This document shows, one piece after another, positions 33,430 to 42,326 of a DNA stretch of 64,000 nt (within the stretch, counting starts at the first letter, position 1; every line of letters begins with the position of its first letter). A model generated the notes under the pieces. That model did not search any database. It saw only the letters and a program-made list of their open reading frames with translations, and was not told the DNA's origin. Position numbers and translations under genes: made by a program. The stretch covers positions 58,438-122,437 of the forward strand of contig NZ_JAJSBI010000030.1 of assembly GCF_021261325.1 (NCBI RefSeq). Reading direction: 5' to 3'. Source of the DNA: Streptomyces guryensis. Its GTDB lineage: Bacteria > Actinomycetota > Actinomycetes > Streptomycetales > Streptomycetaceae.

Positions 33430-33737
33430 CAGCACGCTTCCTGGTCCTCTACGAGACCCCGCCCGACCCGGCGGCGTTCGACCGGCACTACCGCGAGGTC
33501 CACCTCCCGCTCGCCCGCAAGCTGCCGGGGCTGCGGCGGTACACCATCGGGGGCGAGGTCACCGCCGTGCGCGGGGGCGAACCGTGCCACCTGGTCGCCG
33601 AGCTGGAGTGGGACACGATGGAGGAGCTGCGCGCCGCGTTCGCCTCCCCGCAGGGCCGCGCCTGCGCCGAGGACGCGGAGCGCCTGCAGGAGTTCGCGCC
33701 GGTGCGCGGCATGGTGTTCACCGTGGGTGAGGCCTGA
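33426..33737 (+). CDS. EthD domain protein
   Basis: A 103-residue ferredoxin-like alpha-beta barrel protein. The pattern FLVLYETPPDPAAFDRHYREVHLPLARKLPG is the EthD domain, a dimeric fold linked to degradation enzymes and small-molecule monooxygenases; the role here is unknown. Its start ATG at 33426 overlaps the reductase stop as ATGA. Confidence 0.85.
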   Translation: MTARFLVLYETPPDPAAFDRHYREVHLPLARKLPGLRRYTIGGEVTAVRGGEPCHLVAELEWDTMEELRAAFASPQGRACAEDAERLQEFAPVRGMVFTVGEA

Positions 33738-33758
33738 CGCCGTCCCCGGTCATGGGGG

Positions 33759-34091
33759 TCAGGCCGGGTCCTCCGCCTTGCGCTGGGTGGTGCCGGGGGC
33801 GCCGGTGTCGCGGTGCCATTCGACGACCAGTTCGTCCTTGGTCCCGAACCGGACCAGGTGGCGGCCGACGACGTCCTCAAGCAGGTCGAGGTGCTCGGCG
33901 TCGGTCTCCACCGAGAGCAGGAGGGCTCCCTCGGTCGCGGTGAGGGAGCCCGTCCCGTTCTGGAAGACGAGGCTGCCCTGCCCGCTCTCCTCGTCCCAAC
34001 TGGTCTGGCTGCGGCGGCCGAGGTGGGAGGCGAGCTGCTTGGCGTAGCGGTGCGGGCGGTCGGTGGTGACGCGGGCTTCTGAACGGGGCAC
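33759..34091 (-). CDS. DUF2218 domain protein
   Basis: A 110-residue protein. Residues 12-27 (RPHRYAKQLASHLGRR) and the following GTGSLTATEGALLLSVETDAEHLDLLEDVVGRHL block fit DUF2218, a beta-rich small domain in actinobacteria and proteobacteria, sometimes tied to siderophore uptake. It has no known function. The region is single gene on the minus strand between the EthD gene (convergent, 21 bases) and the flavodoxin-like gene (49 bases). Confidence 0.8.
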   Translation of the reverse strand: MPRSEARVTTDRPHRYAKQLASHLGRRSQTSWDEESGQGSLVFQNGTGSLTATEGALLLSVETDAEHLDLLEDVVGRHLVRFGTKDELVVEWHRDTGAPGTTQRKAEDPA

Positions 34092-34140
34092 TGGCGGACT
34101 CCCGGGTTCGCGTGGGGTGGCTGGAGTCGATGATATGGAT

Positions 34141-34872
34141 TCAGCGGTGTTCGGGGTTCTCGGCGTCGAAGCGGCAGCCGGCGTCCCACGCGGAGCGCTG
34201 GTTGCCGTGGGCGGGGATGCCCTTGGCGCGCTTCAGCATGGCGGCCAGATGCATCAGGTTCCAGGTCATGAACGTGGTGTTGCGGTTGGTGAAGTCGTTC
34301 TCCGGGCCACCCGAGCCGGGGTCCAGATACGAGGGTCCGGGCCCCGCCGCTCCGATCCAGCCGGCGTCGGCCTGCGGCGGGATCGTGTAGCCCAGGTGCT
34401 GGAGGCTGTAGAGGACGTTCATCGCGCAGTGCTTCACGCCGTCCTCGTTGCCTGTGATCAGACAGCCACCGACCCGGCCGTAATAGGCGTACTGCCCTTC
34501 GGGGTTGAGCAGCGACGAACAGCTGTAGAGCCGCTCGATCACCTTCTTCGTCACCGAGCTGTTGTCTCCGAGCCAGATCGGCCCGGCGATGACCAGGATG
34601 TCCGCGGCCATCACCCGCTGGTACAGCGCGGGCCACTCGTCCGTCGCGAAGCCGTGCTCGGTCATGTCCGGGTAGACGCCAGGGGCGAGATCGTGGTCGA
34701 CGGCGCGGACCTCGGACGTGGTGACCCCGCGCGACATCATGATCTCCGCGCTCTTGTCGATCAGTCCCTGGGTGTGGCTCTGCTGGGGCGAGGGCTTGAG
34801 GGTGCAGTTGATGAACAGGGCGCTCAGGTCGTCGAAGCGGTACGCGTCGTCGGTCTGGGGCGATGCGGTCAT
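34141..34872 (-). CDS. NAD(P)H-dependent FMN reductase / flavodoxin family protein
   Basis: A 243-residue flavodoxin-fold protein. The FMN loop is INCTLKPSPQQSHTQGLID (phosphate binding), then VIAGPIWLGDNSSVTKKVIERL and GGCLITGNEDGVKHCAMN. It belongs to the NADPH-dependent FMN reductase superfamily (IsrR/YhdA-like) and reduces quinones, azo compounds or flavin itself. The ATG at 34872 is preferred over the in-frame 34890 start. It is separate, with a 182-base divergent region before the SRPBCC gene. Confidence 0.83.
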   Translation of the reverse strand: MTASPQTDDAYRFDDLSALFINCTLKPSPQQSHTQGLIDKSAEIMMSRGVTTSEVRAVDHDLAPGVYPDMTEHGFATDEWPALYQRVMAADILVIAGPIWLGDNSSVTKKVIERLYSCSSLLNPEGQYAYYGRVGGCLITGNEDGVKHCAMNVLYSLQHLGYTIPPQADAGWIGAAGPGPSYLDPGSGGPENDFTNRNTTFMTWNLMHLAAMLKRAKGIPAHGNQRSAWDAGCRFDAENPEHR

Positions 34873-35054
34873 GGACGCACTCCTTCGCACGGGACCGCCG
34901 GGGCGGATGCCGGGGCCGGTCCGAGCCGCGGCTCAGCAGCAGCGTCTCGCCCGGGCGGCGTTTTGTCCTGCTCTGGCGCACCGGCGTAAGACACCCGTCA
35001 TATCGGGACGACGTACGCCGCGCGCCCGCAGCCCGGCACGGGGATCCTGGGAAG

Positions 35055-35541
35055 GTGACGATCGACGTGTCCGTGACGCGCGTGATCCCCCTGTCACCCG
35101 AGCGGGTGGCGGAGTACGCCATGGACTGGCGCCATGACGCATGGGGGCACCTCCCATGCCCGTTCAGGGCTATGGGGGAGGACCCAGGGCATTCGTACGG
35201 CCGAGCTGACCCGGGCGGCGGACGGGGGCGGCTTCGGTGTCGGTGCCCAGGTCACCCGGACGGCGTTCTTCCTCGGCCGGCGCATCGACTACGTGCTGCG
35301 CGTGGCCGCGCACGACTTCCCGCGGCTGCTCGACATGGTGTCGGTGGCGGGCCCGATGCCCATGCACGTCACCTACACCTTCGAGCCGGACCCGGCAGGC
35401 ACCCTGGCCCGCATCCGGGTCCAGGGCGGCTCCGGAGGCTTCTACCGGCTGGCGGCACCGCTCCTCGCCCGCCAGGTCCGCTCGTCCCTGCGCAAGGACC
35501 TCCGCGACCTCGAACGCAGACTCACGCACCGCACGGATTGA
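35055..35541 (+). pseudogene. SRPBCC family gene broken by a palindromic repeat
   Basis: The GTG at 35055 begins a START/SRPBCC protein (VSVTRVIPLSPERVAEYAMDW). At 35142 a palindromic repeat of about 40 bases enters the gene and the frame is lost. The rest of the domain continues in a different frame from about 35190: IRTAELTRAADGGGFGVG, then FLGRRIDYVLRVAAHD and FYRLAAPLLARQVRSSL. Without the insert and its local deletion, the DNA would read RHDA-W-QGIRTAEL, which is the expected order. The second part has its own ATG (35134) but it lies inside the insert. The gene is probably inactive. Confidence 0.72.
35142..35181. repeat. Palindromic short repeat that disrupts the SRPBCC gene
   Basis: The sequence TGGGGGCACCTCCCATGCCC, then loop GTTCA, then GGGCTATGGGGGAGG forms an imperfect stem-loop (CCTCCC.AT.GCCC against GGGCTATGGGGGAGG). 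I recognise it as the common Streptomyces palindrome of the CACCTCCC...GGGGGAGG type. The breakpoint falls between RHDA and the QGIRTA segment of the SRPBCC domain. Confidence 0.65.
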
Positions 35542-35548
35542 GGCCCTC

Positions 35549-35878
35549 ATGGCGTACGACGAAGGACTCGCCGAAAGGATCCGGCAGCACCTGGGCGGCG
35601 ATCCCGACGTCGCCGAGAAGCGCATGTTCGGCGGAATCGCCTTCCTGCTGCACGGCAACATGGCCGTCGGTGTGACCGGCGACGACCTGATGGTCCGCGT
35701 CGGCCCCGACGCGACGGACGCCGCACTGGCCCGGCCGGGTGCCCGTCTGTTCGACATGACGGGCCGCCCGATGCGCGGCTGGGTCGTCGTGGACTCCTCC
35801 GCCCTCGCCGAGGACGCGACGCTCGGCGAGTGGATCGACGAGGGGTACGGCTTCGCCGCGGGCCTGCCGCCCAAGTGA
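35549..35878 (+). CDS. TfoX N-terminal domain protein
   Basis: A 109-residue protein of the TfoX/Sxy N-domain family. Hallmarks are EKRMFGGIAFLLHGNMAVGV and RPMRGWVVVD. TfoX in proteobacteria regulates competence; actinobacterial stand-alone N-domains have no known role. The ATG at 35549 lies 7 bases after the SRPBCC reading frame ends. It converges with the aldo-keto reductase gene. Confidence 0.85.
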   Translation: MAYDEGLAERIRQHLGGDPDVAEKRMFGGIAFLLHGNMAVGVTGDDLMVRVGPDATDAALARPGARLFDMTGRPMRGWVVVDSSALAEDATLGEWIDEGYGFAAGLPPK

Positions 35879-35890
35879 AGGGGAGCGGTC

Positions 35891-36874
35891 TCAGTGTGCG
35901 GCGTCCAGCCGGGCCCGCTGCTCCGCCGTCAGTTCCAGGTCGACCGCGGCCAGGTTCTCCTCCAGCTGGGCGAGTGTCGAGGCCCCTGCCAGCGGAATGA
36001 TCGGGAGGTCTCCGCCCAGCTGCCAGGCCAGGACGACCTGGTTGGAGGTGGCGCCGGTCTCGCGGGCGATCTCGTGCAGGACGGTGAGGCGGGCCGGGGT
36101 GCCGGGGTGGTCGTAGTCCGCGGGCAGCCGGTCGGGGTGGGTGTAGCTGCCCTTCAGGAGCGGTGAGTACGCGACCAGGGTCAGGGCGGGCTCGGCCCGC
36201 AGGTACGTCAGCAGATCAGGTCCCGCATGGCCGAGGCTGCCGTCCGGGAACAGGTCGTCGGGTACGTCGGAACGCGGGCGCAGGTAGCTGTGCGCGTACT
36301 GCAGGACCTCGTACCCCGGCAGCCCGGCCGCGGCGGCGATCGCACGGGCCCGCTCCACCCGCCAGGCTGCCTGGTTGCTCACGCCGAGCAGTCCCACCGT
36401 GCCCTCGGCGACCAGTTCAGCGAAGCCCTCGACCGTCTCGCGCTGCGGCACCGTGGGGTCGTCGATGTGGGCGTAGAGCAGGTCCAGCTTGTCGACGCCG
36501 AGGCGTTCGCGGCTGCGTTCGGCGGACTCGCGGATCACCTTCGCCGACAGGCCCTCCGGGTTGTCGATGTAGCTGGTGCCGGGCGCCAGCGGGCGGGCAC
36601 CGAGCTTGGTGGCGATGAAGATCTCGCCGCCGATGCCACGGCTGCGCCGCCACCGCCCGAGCAGTTCCTCGCTCTGGCCGCCCTGGCCGCCGTCGACCCA
36701 GAAGGCGTAGTTGTCGGAGGTGTCGATGAAGTTGCCGCCGGCCTCGACGTACCGGTCGAGCAGGGCGAAGGACGTCTCCTCGTCCGTCCGCGAGCCGAAC
36801 AGCATCGCGCCGAGCGCGAGCACGCTCACCTCGCGACGGTTGTGCGGGTCTGTTCCGATGGTGCGGTACTTCAT
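35891..36874 (-). CDS. Aldo/keto reductase
   Basis: A 327-residue (beta/alpha)8 barrel oxidoreductase. Catalytic residues are in IDTSDNYAFW (Asp and Tyr), TKLGARP (Lys) and LYAHIDDP (His). NADPH binding is in the C-terminal IIPLAGASTLAQLEENL. Family members reduce aldehydes, sugars and ketosteroids. The ATG at 36874 (MKYRTIGTDP) is the usual start and the in-frame region upstream to 36949 is not needed. Monocistronic, with a 90-base gap to the convergent or following genes. Confidence 0.88.
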   Translation of the reverse strand: MKYRTIGTDPHNRREVSVLALGAMLFGSRTDEETSFALLDRYVEAGGNFIDTSDNYAFWVDGGQGGQSEELLGRWRRSRGIGGEIFIATKLGARPLAPGTSYIDNPEGLSAKVIRESAERSRERLGVDKLDLLYAHIDDPTVPQRETVEGFAELVAEGTVGLLGVSNQAAWRVERARAIAAAAGLPGYEVLQYAHSYLRPRSDVPDDLFPDGSLGHAGPDLLTYLRAEPALTLVAYSPLLKGSYTHPDRLPADYDHPGTPARLTVLHEIARETGATSNQVVLAWQLGGDLPIIPLAGASTLAQLEENLAAVDLELTAEQRARLDAAH

Positions 36875-36964
36875 GTCGGGTCCTCCCGTTCGCGCCCGCG
36901 GTTTCGGGTACGAACGGGAGTCTTCAGCTTGAAGCGCACACGAAGTCAAGGGGCTCCGCGCGCA

Positions 36965-37627
36965 CTACTTGCTGAACGGGCCCTCCAGCGCCGCCCACTG
37001 CAACAGCATGATCGTCTTGGCGTCGGCGATCTCGCCGGTGCGGATCATCTCCAGGGCCCGGCGGAAGGGCAGTTCGACGATCTCGATGTCCTCGCCCTCC
37101 TCGTGGAGGCCGCCGCCCTCATGGGTACGGGTCGAGGGTCCGTAGGCGGCGGCGTAGAAGCTGACGCGTTCGGTGACCGAGCCGGGGCTCATGTACACGT
37201 CGAAGACGTGCTGGACCTCGCCGATGGTGTGCCCGGTCTCCTCCACCACCTCGCGCCGCACGGCGAGTTCCGGGTGCTCGTCATCGTCGTCGAGGAGTCC
37301 GCCGGGCGTCTCGACGAGCATGCCGTCGGGGTGTCCGTTGACGTACACGGGGAAGCGGAACTGCCGCGTGAGCAGGACGGTTTCGCGTTCGACGTCGTAC
37401 AGCAGCATGGTGGCGCCGTTGCCGCGGTCGTGTGTCTCGCGCTGCTGGGTGGACCAGGTGCCGTCACCGTGCCGGAAGTCGAAGGTGGTGGCGCGCTCGA
37501 CGTACCAGTGGCTGGAGAGCAGTTTCACCTCCCGCACCTTCACGCGGGGGTTGCCGGTCAGGTCCAGGCCGGTGCGGTCCAGGCCGGTGCGGCCGCGGCC
37601 GTCCGGGGTGTCGATGCCGGCGGTCAT
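36965..37627 (-). CDS. NUDIX hydrolase (ADP-ribose/GDP-mannose pyrophosphatase type)
   Basis: A 220-residue NUDIX protein. The Nudix box is complete in GGLLDDDDEHPELAVRREVVEETG (the REVVEETG portion is diagnostic). The group hydrolyses nucleoside diphosphate sugars such as ADP-ribose or GDP-mannose to NMP and sugar phosphate. Near the N-terminus residues GLDRTGLDLTG arise from a 15-base tandem duplication. The ATG at 37627 is chosen; an in-frame start lies at 37681. It lies between the aldo-keto reductase and the GH13 gene on the same strand. Confidence 0.86.
   Translation of the reverse strand: MTAGIDTPDGRGRTGLDRTGLDLTGNPRVKVREVKLLSSHWYVERATTFDFRHGDGTWSTQQRETHDRGNGATMLLYDVERETVLLTRQFRFPVYVNGHPDGMLVETPGGLLDDDDEHPELAVRREVVEETGHTIGEVQHVFDVYMSPGSVTERVSFYAAAYGPSTRTHEGGGLHEEGEDIEIVELPFRRALEMIRTGEIADAKTIMLLQWAALEGPFSK
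37561..37590. repeat. Exact 15-base tandem duplication in the NUDIX gene
   Basis: GGTCCAGGCCGGTGC occurs twice in tandem at 37561-37575 and 37576-37590. It encodes a duplicated five-residue unit near the NUDIX protein's N-terminus. The unit is 15 bases, so gain or loss keeps the frame. Confidence 0.6.
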
Positions 37628-37684
37628 CGGGGACCGCCGGCCGTGCGTGCGTTGGTCATGGTCGCTGTCTACCACGGCCACCGG

Positions 37685-39133
37685 TCAGGTCAGGCGCAGG
37701 ACGTGGGAGTGCCAGGCGGGCAGGTCGACGAAGAGGCCGGAGGTGAGAAGTCGGTCGCCGTCGCGGTCGTACGTCTGGTTCGTGAGCGGGTCGGTCAGTC
37801 GGCAGGGGCGGCCGGCCAGGTCGTGCCAGGGCAGCGGTACTTGTCCCTGGGACGGGGTGTCGGAGTAGTTGACGATCACGAGGTGGCGGCTGTCGGGGCC
37901 GGTCCAGCTCCAGGCGAGCAGGTTGCGTGCGGTGTCGTTGTCCGGCCAGCCGGTGGTGGTGAGCAGACGCCAGTCGCCTTGGCGTACGGCGGCCGCAGCG
38001 GGGAGCAACTGGTCGTAGAAGGTGTGGAGTTGATCGTCGACCGGCTCCTGTGGGCGGCGGGAGAGGAAGACGGGTGGGCGGACCTTGCGGCCCTCGAACT
38101 GGCCCTCGTGCCAGAGCGTCGCGCCGGGCAGGGTGGCGACGGTGACGGCTGCGGCGAGCTCCCGCGCGCCCGGAACGGTGGCGGCGGCCCGCGGCTCGTC
38201 GTGGTTCTCCAGGAAGCGGACCAGGCCACGCTGGTAGGTGAGGCCGGCCTGGAGATGGGTGCGGGTCGACTCGGCGTCCTCGTGGAGGAGGCGGTCGTAG
38301 AGCCGCTTGTCGTAGCAGTGGTCGAAGCCCTGTTGCTGCAGGGACCGTTCGAGGTCCCAGTACGCCTCGGCGACGAAGAGGAGGTCGGGGTGGTGCGCCC
38401 GGACCCGGGGGACGACGTACGGCCAGAAGTCGTCCGCGGGAGCCGGGCCCGCGCGGTCTCCCCAGGTCTTGGCGAAGACGTCGTTCATCAGCAGCATCGC
38501 CATGTCGCAGCGGACGCCGTCCGCCTGGTCGCCGATGGAGACGAGGGTGTCGACGGCCGCCGTACGAAGGCCGTCACTGAACGCGTCGAGCTGGACCACG
38601 TCCGGCCAGGGGGCGAAGTACGGGTCGCGGCCGTTGGCGTAGATGTGTCCGCCGACGTCGAGGAAGGCCTCGGGTGACCGGGCCAGGTCTTCGCGGGTGC
38701 CCTGGATCAGACGTTCGGGGTGTTCGGTGAGCCAGGGGTGGTCGGGTGCCACGTGGTTGGGCACGTAGTCGAGGATCAACCGCAGGCCCCTGGCGGCCAG
38801 TTGGGCTCGCGCCTCGGCCAGGCCGTCCGGGCCGCCGAGGGAGGCGTCGACCACGTAGTTCCGTACGCAGTACGCGGATCCGGCGATGTCCGCCTCGGTA
38901 AGGTCGGGCAGCGCCTGGCGGAACGACGCGAGCAGGGAGTCGTCGCGCAGAGCGATCGCGAGGCCGGCCGGGCTGCGCTCCCAGACACCCATCAGCCAGA
39001 CGGTGTCGATGCCGGGGCGCGCGACCTCGTCCCAGACCTCGGCGGGTACGTCGCCAAGAGTGACGGGGCGGTCGTGGCGGCGGCTCAACTCGCCAAGCCA
39101 GACAAGGGTGTTGATCTCGTAGATGACGGTCAT
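37685..39133 (-). CDS. GH13 alpha-amylase family glycosidase
   Basis: A 482-residue (beta/alpha)8 glycosidase. Conserved region I is LDYVPNH (121-127), the nucleophile is Asp210 (GVRCDMA), the acid/base Glu256 (FVAEAYW) and the third carboxylate Asp312 (ENHDEP). The domain order is catalytic barrel, then a C-terminal beta domain from about residue 400. Specificity cannot be read from the sequence; alpha-1,4/1,1-glucoside hydrolysis or transfer is typical. It is coupled by an ATGA overlap to the GH63-like gene upstream, so both act on one alpha-glucoside or reserve compound. Confidence 0.87.
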   Translation of the reverse strand: MTVIYEINTLVWLGELSRRHDRPVTLGDVPAEVWDEVARPGIDTVWLMGVWERSPAGLAIALRDDSLLASFRQALPDLTEADIAGSAYCVRNYVVDASLGGPDGLAEARAQLAARGLRLILDYVPNHVAPDHPWLTEHPERLIQGTREDLARSPEAFLDVGGHIYANGRDPYFAPWPDVVQLDAFSDGLRTAAVDTLVSIGDQADGVRCDMAMLLMNDVFAKTWGDRAGPAPADDFWPYVVPRVRAHHPDLLFVAEAYWDLERSLQQQGFDHCYDKRLYDRLLHEDAESTRTHLQAGLTYQRGLVRFLENHDEPRAAATVPGARELAAAVTVATLPGATLWHEGQFEGRKVRPPVFLSRRPQEPVDDQLHTFYDQLLPAAAAVRQGDWRLLTTTGWPDNDTARNLLAWSWTGPDSRHLVIVNYSDTPSQGQVPLPWHDLAGRPCRLTDPLTNQTYDRDGDRLLTSGLFVDLPAWHSHVLRLT

Positions 39134-41883
39134 GAGAGTGGCTCCTCGTCTCCCGAGCCCATGAACCGTTCGTCCTCTTCGTCGCGGTCGTGCACGGAGC
39201 GCAGCGACTCCCGGCCGCCACGGTGCCAGTCGTCGGCGCTGATGGCGTGGAACAGGGTCGCCGTGGCGGCCACCAGGCCGGTCCAGCCGGTCTGGTGGGA
39301 GGCGCCGAGGCCGGCGCCGTTGTCGCCGTGGAAGTACTCGTAGAAGAGGATGAGGTCCTTCCAGTGGGGGTCCTTGGCGAACTTGGGCTGTGCGCCGTGG
39401 ACCGGGCGGTGGCCGTCCTCGCCGGTCAGGAAGGTGGCGGTGAGACGGTTCGAGATCTCGCGGGCGACCTCGTAGAGGTTCAGCTGCCGTCCGGAGCCGG
39501 TCGGGCACTCCACGGTGAAGCCGGGGCCGTGGTATCCGTGCAGGTTGAGCAGGGCGCGGATCAGGAGGAGGTTCATCGGGAACCAGACCGGGCCGCGCCA
39601 GTTGGAGTTGCCGCCGAACATGGCGGAGTCGGACTCGGCGGGCAGATAGCCGACGCCGTACGTCTGCCCGTTGACGTCGAAGTGGTACGGGTGCTCGGCG
39701 TGGTAGCGGGAGAGGGACCGGATGCCGTGCGGGCCGAGGAACTCGTCCTCGTCGAGCATGCGGGCGAGGATACGGCGCAGCCGGTCCTCGCCGAAGAGGG
39801 CGAAGAGGTAGCGGCCGTTCTCGTCGGCCGTTCCCAGGTCGTGCTGTTGGACGACGGCTTCGACGGCCGGGTGTCGCCTGATGAACTCCCTTGCTCCTTC
39901 GACCAGTTCGGGGAAGGTACGGTCGGCCCGGCCGCCGATCACGCTGGTCGCCGCCAGCGGTATCAAGCCGACCAGGGACCGCACCTTCAACCGGGTGGCG
40001 CTGCCGTCGGGCAGGCGCAGCACGTCGTAGAAGAAGCCGTCCTCGTCGTCCCAGAGGCTGGCGTTGTCCTTGCCGATGCGGTTCATGGCGACCGCGATCC
40101 ACGCGAAGTGCTCGAACAGCATCTGCGCCTGCTCGACGTAGACGGGGTTGTCCACGGCGAGTTCGATCGCGATGTCGAGGAGGTTCTGGCAGTACAGCGC
40201 CATCCAGGCGGTGCCGTCGGCCTGGTCGATGTGGCCGCCGGTGGGCAGCGGGGCGCTGCGGTCGAAGACTCCGATGTTGTCGAGGCCGAGGAAGCCGCCC
40301 TGGAAGACGTTGTTGCCGTCGACGTCCTTGCGGTTGAGCCACCAGGTGAAGTTCTTCGTCAGCTTCTGGAAGGCGTTCTCGAGGAAGGCCCGGTCGGCGT
40401 GTCCGGTGCGGTGCTTCTCGAGTTCGTAGACGAAGAGGACCGCCCAGGCGTGGACGGGCGGGTTGACGTCGCCGAAGTTCCATTCGTAGGCGGGGATCTG
40501 ACCGTTGGGGTGGAGGTAGAGGCGGCGCAGGAGCAGTTCCAGCTGGCCCTTGGCGAAGCCGATGTCGACCATGGACAGGGCGAGGGTGTGGAAGGCGAGG
40601 TCCCAGGCCGCGAACCAGGGGTACTCCCAGGTGTCGGGCATTGACATGACCTCGTCGTTGACCATGTGGTACCAGGCGCTGTTGCGGATGGCGGGGTCGG
40701 CGGCGAGCGGGTCGACGCCGTGCTCGGCCAGCCAGCGCTCGACGTCGAGGTAGTAGTACTGCTTGCTCCACAGCATCCCTGCAAGGGCTTGGCGCACCAG
40801 CCGGCGCTCGTCCTCACCCATGCCGTCGGGGACGACGTCCTCGTAGAAGGCGTCGGCCTCCGTCCGGCGGATGTCCATGGTCGACGCGAAATCTGCCCAG
40901 GGATCGGCGAGTTCGGTGTCGGACAGACGAAGCCGGAGGGTGGCGCAGTCACCGGCGGGGACGGTCAGGGCGTGGTGGAGGGAGGCCTTGGTGCCGGTCT
41001 GTGCGGGGTTGACGGCCGTGGTGTCGCCGTGGACGACGTAGCGGTCGATGCCGTCCTTGACGTAGGGCGTGCTGTTCGGGCTGCCGAAGATGCGCTGGTT
41101 GTCGGTCTCGTTCTCGGTGAACAGGGCGGGGGCTTCGGTGTCGCAGTACAGCCATCGCGGGCCGAGTTCGTCGTGGTCGGCGCGGATGGCGTTCTGGGAC
41201 CGGTGCAGGCTCGGGACGGCGGTGCCGCCGGCCCAGGACCAGGTGTGCCGGAACCACAGGGTCGGCAGGAGGTGGAGGGAGGCCTCGTCGGGGCCGCGGT
41301 TGTGGGCGGTGATCTCGATCAGCAGGTCCTCGGGGCCGGCTTTGGCGTACTCGACGAAGACGTCGAAGTAGCGGTCCTCGTCGAAGATGCCGGTGTCGAG
41401 CAGCTCGTACTCGAAGTCGCGGCGGCCGCGGGCCTTGTTGGTGTCGACGAGGTCGGCGTAGGGGAACTCGCCCTGCGGGTACTTGTAGAGGTACTTCATG
41501 TACGAGTGGGTGGGCGTGCTGTCGAGGTGGAAGTAGTACTCCTTGACGTCCTCGCCGTGGTTGCCCTCGGCGTTGGTCAGGCCGAACATCCGTTCCTTCA
41601 GGATCGGGTCGCGGCCGTTCCACAGGGCCGGCGCGAAGCACAGCCGCTGTTTGTCGTCGCTGATGCCGGCGATTCCGTCCTCGCCCCACCGGTAGGCGCG
41701 GGAGCGTGCCTGGTCGTGGGTGAAGTACGACCAGGCCTCGCCGTCGGGGCTGTAGTCCTCGCGGACGGTGCCCCACTGGCGCTCGCTGAGGTAGGGGCCC
41801 CAGCGGCGCCAGGGCGCCCGGGACGCGTCGGCCTCCTGGAGCCGCTGCCGCTCGGCGCCCACCGCGCCGCCGTCCTCCGCCAT
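39130..41883 (-). CDS. Large glucosidase of the GH63/mannosylglycerate-hydrolase (MGH1) type
   Basis: A 917-residue protein. The C-terminal half forms an (alpha/alpha)6 toroid with characteristic WFAAWDLAFHT, GFLGLDNIGVFDRS, QADGTAWMALYCQNLL and GGNSNWRGPVWFPMNLLL blocks that are typical of GH63-like glucosidases, including the bacterial glucosyl/mannosylglycerate hydrolases. The N-terminal 350 residues are a beta-sandwich. It would cleave terminal alpha-glucose units from small glycosides. The ATG at 41883 has GGAGGAGG upstream. An ATG at 41910 is possible. It precedes the GH13 gene in a two-gene operon. The substrate is unknown. Confidence 0.85.
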   Translation of the reverse strand: MAEDGGAVGAERQRLQEADASRAPWRRWGPYLSERQWGTVREDYSPDGEAWSYFTHDQARSRAYRWGEDGIAGISDDKQRLCFAPALWNGRDPILKERMFGLTNAEGNHGEDVKEYYFHLDSTPTHSYMKYLYKYPQGEFPYADLVDTNKARGRRDFEYELLDTGIFDEDRYFDVFVEYAKAGPEDLLIEITAHNRGPDEASLHLLPTLWFRHTWSWAGGTAVPSLHRSQNAIRADHDELGPRWLYCDTEAPALFTENETDNQRIFGSPNSTPYVKDGIDRYVVHGDTTAVNPAQTGTKASLHHALTVPAGDCATLRLRLSDTELADPWADFASTMDIRRTEADAFYEDVVPDGMGEDERRLVRQALAGMLWSKQYYYLDVERWLAEHGVDPLAADPAIRNSAWYHMVNDEVMSMPDTWEYPWFAAWDLAFHTLALSMVDIGFAKGQLELLLRRLYLHPNGQIPAYEWNFGDVNPPVHAWAVLFVYELEKHRTGHADRAFLENAFQKLTKNFTWWLNRKDVDGNNVFQGGFLGLDNIGVFDRSAPLPTGGHIDQADGTAWMALYCQNLLDIAIELAVDNPVYVEQAQMLFEHFAWIAVAMNRIGKDNASLWDDEDGFFYDVLRLPDGSATRLKVRSLVGLIPLAATSVIGGRADRTFPELVEGAREFIRRHPAVEAVVQQHDLGTADENGRYLFALFGEDRLRRILARMLDEDEFLGPHGIRSLSRYHAEHPYHFDVNGQTYGVGYLPAESDSAMFGGNSNWRGPVWFPMNLLLIRALLNLHGYHGPGFTVECPTGSGRQLNLYEVAREISNRLTATFLTGEDGHRPVHGAQPKFAKDPHWKDLILFYEYFHGDNGAGLGASHQTGWTGLVAATATLFHAISADDWHRGGRESLRSVHDRDEEDERFMGSGDEEPLS

Positions 41884-42326
41884 CGCCGCCTCCTCCGCCC
41901 AGCCCGGCATTGTTCCCAGACTCGGGCGTCCCGGAGGGGTCCGCAATGGGTGGGCGGCGGAGGGGGGACTTCCCTGTACGGCGGTGACGGCTGCGGCGGG
42001 CACGGGACGTCGGCTCAACCCGGCCGGACAATGCTGCGCACTCGGCCGGATGGGGGAGAGGGTGGTGGAGTGAATCAGGTTCAGGAAACCGCGGGGCCGG
42101 CCGGTGGTGTGCTGGGCCGCGACGTCATCGGCACCGACCTGCACGGCTCCTCCGCACTCGGTGGACTCAGGCCGGCCGGCGACGGTGACCAGCAGGGCGT
42201 CCATCCGCTCGTGGGCGCCCCGGGGGAACCGACCTGGGCGTTACTCGTGGCCGGCCTTGGTGCCCCGCCGGACGATGCGGGCGCCGTCGGGGACGAGGAC
42301 CGCCTCGCGTCAGGGCTCGTCCGGCG
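41884..42326. other. Non-coding or decayed stretch upstream of the GH63-like gene
   Basis: This 443-base region holds no gene I can support. Near 42060-42320 the minus strand has a short open stretch ending VLVPDGARIVRRGTKAGHE, which could be the C-terminal part of a lost gene. The end of the region (42310-42330, GGGCTCGTCCGGCGGATCATG) runs into the first IS5-type transposase relic. Confidence 0.4.

Noticed and set aside
32815..33737. Long open frame covering the reductase and EthD genes in the other frame
   Set aside because: Only its last 103 codons are a real gene (EthD at 33426). The earlier part is a His/Arg/Gly-rich shadow of the reductase gene.
36227..38677. 816-codon plus-strand open frame opposite the AKR, NUDIX and GH13 genes
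   Set aside because: It runs antisense to three well-supported genes and its translation shows only composition-driven Val/Gly/Glu repeats, typical of GC-rich antisense frames.
37685..40771. 1028-codon frame that appears to fuse GH63 and GH13
   Set aside because: The N-terminal half is the shifted frame of the GH63-like gene; the true GH13 start is the ATG at 39133, which overlaps the upstream stop by four bases.
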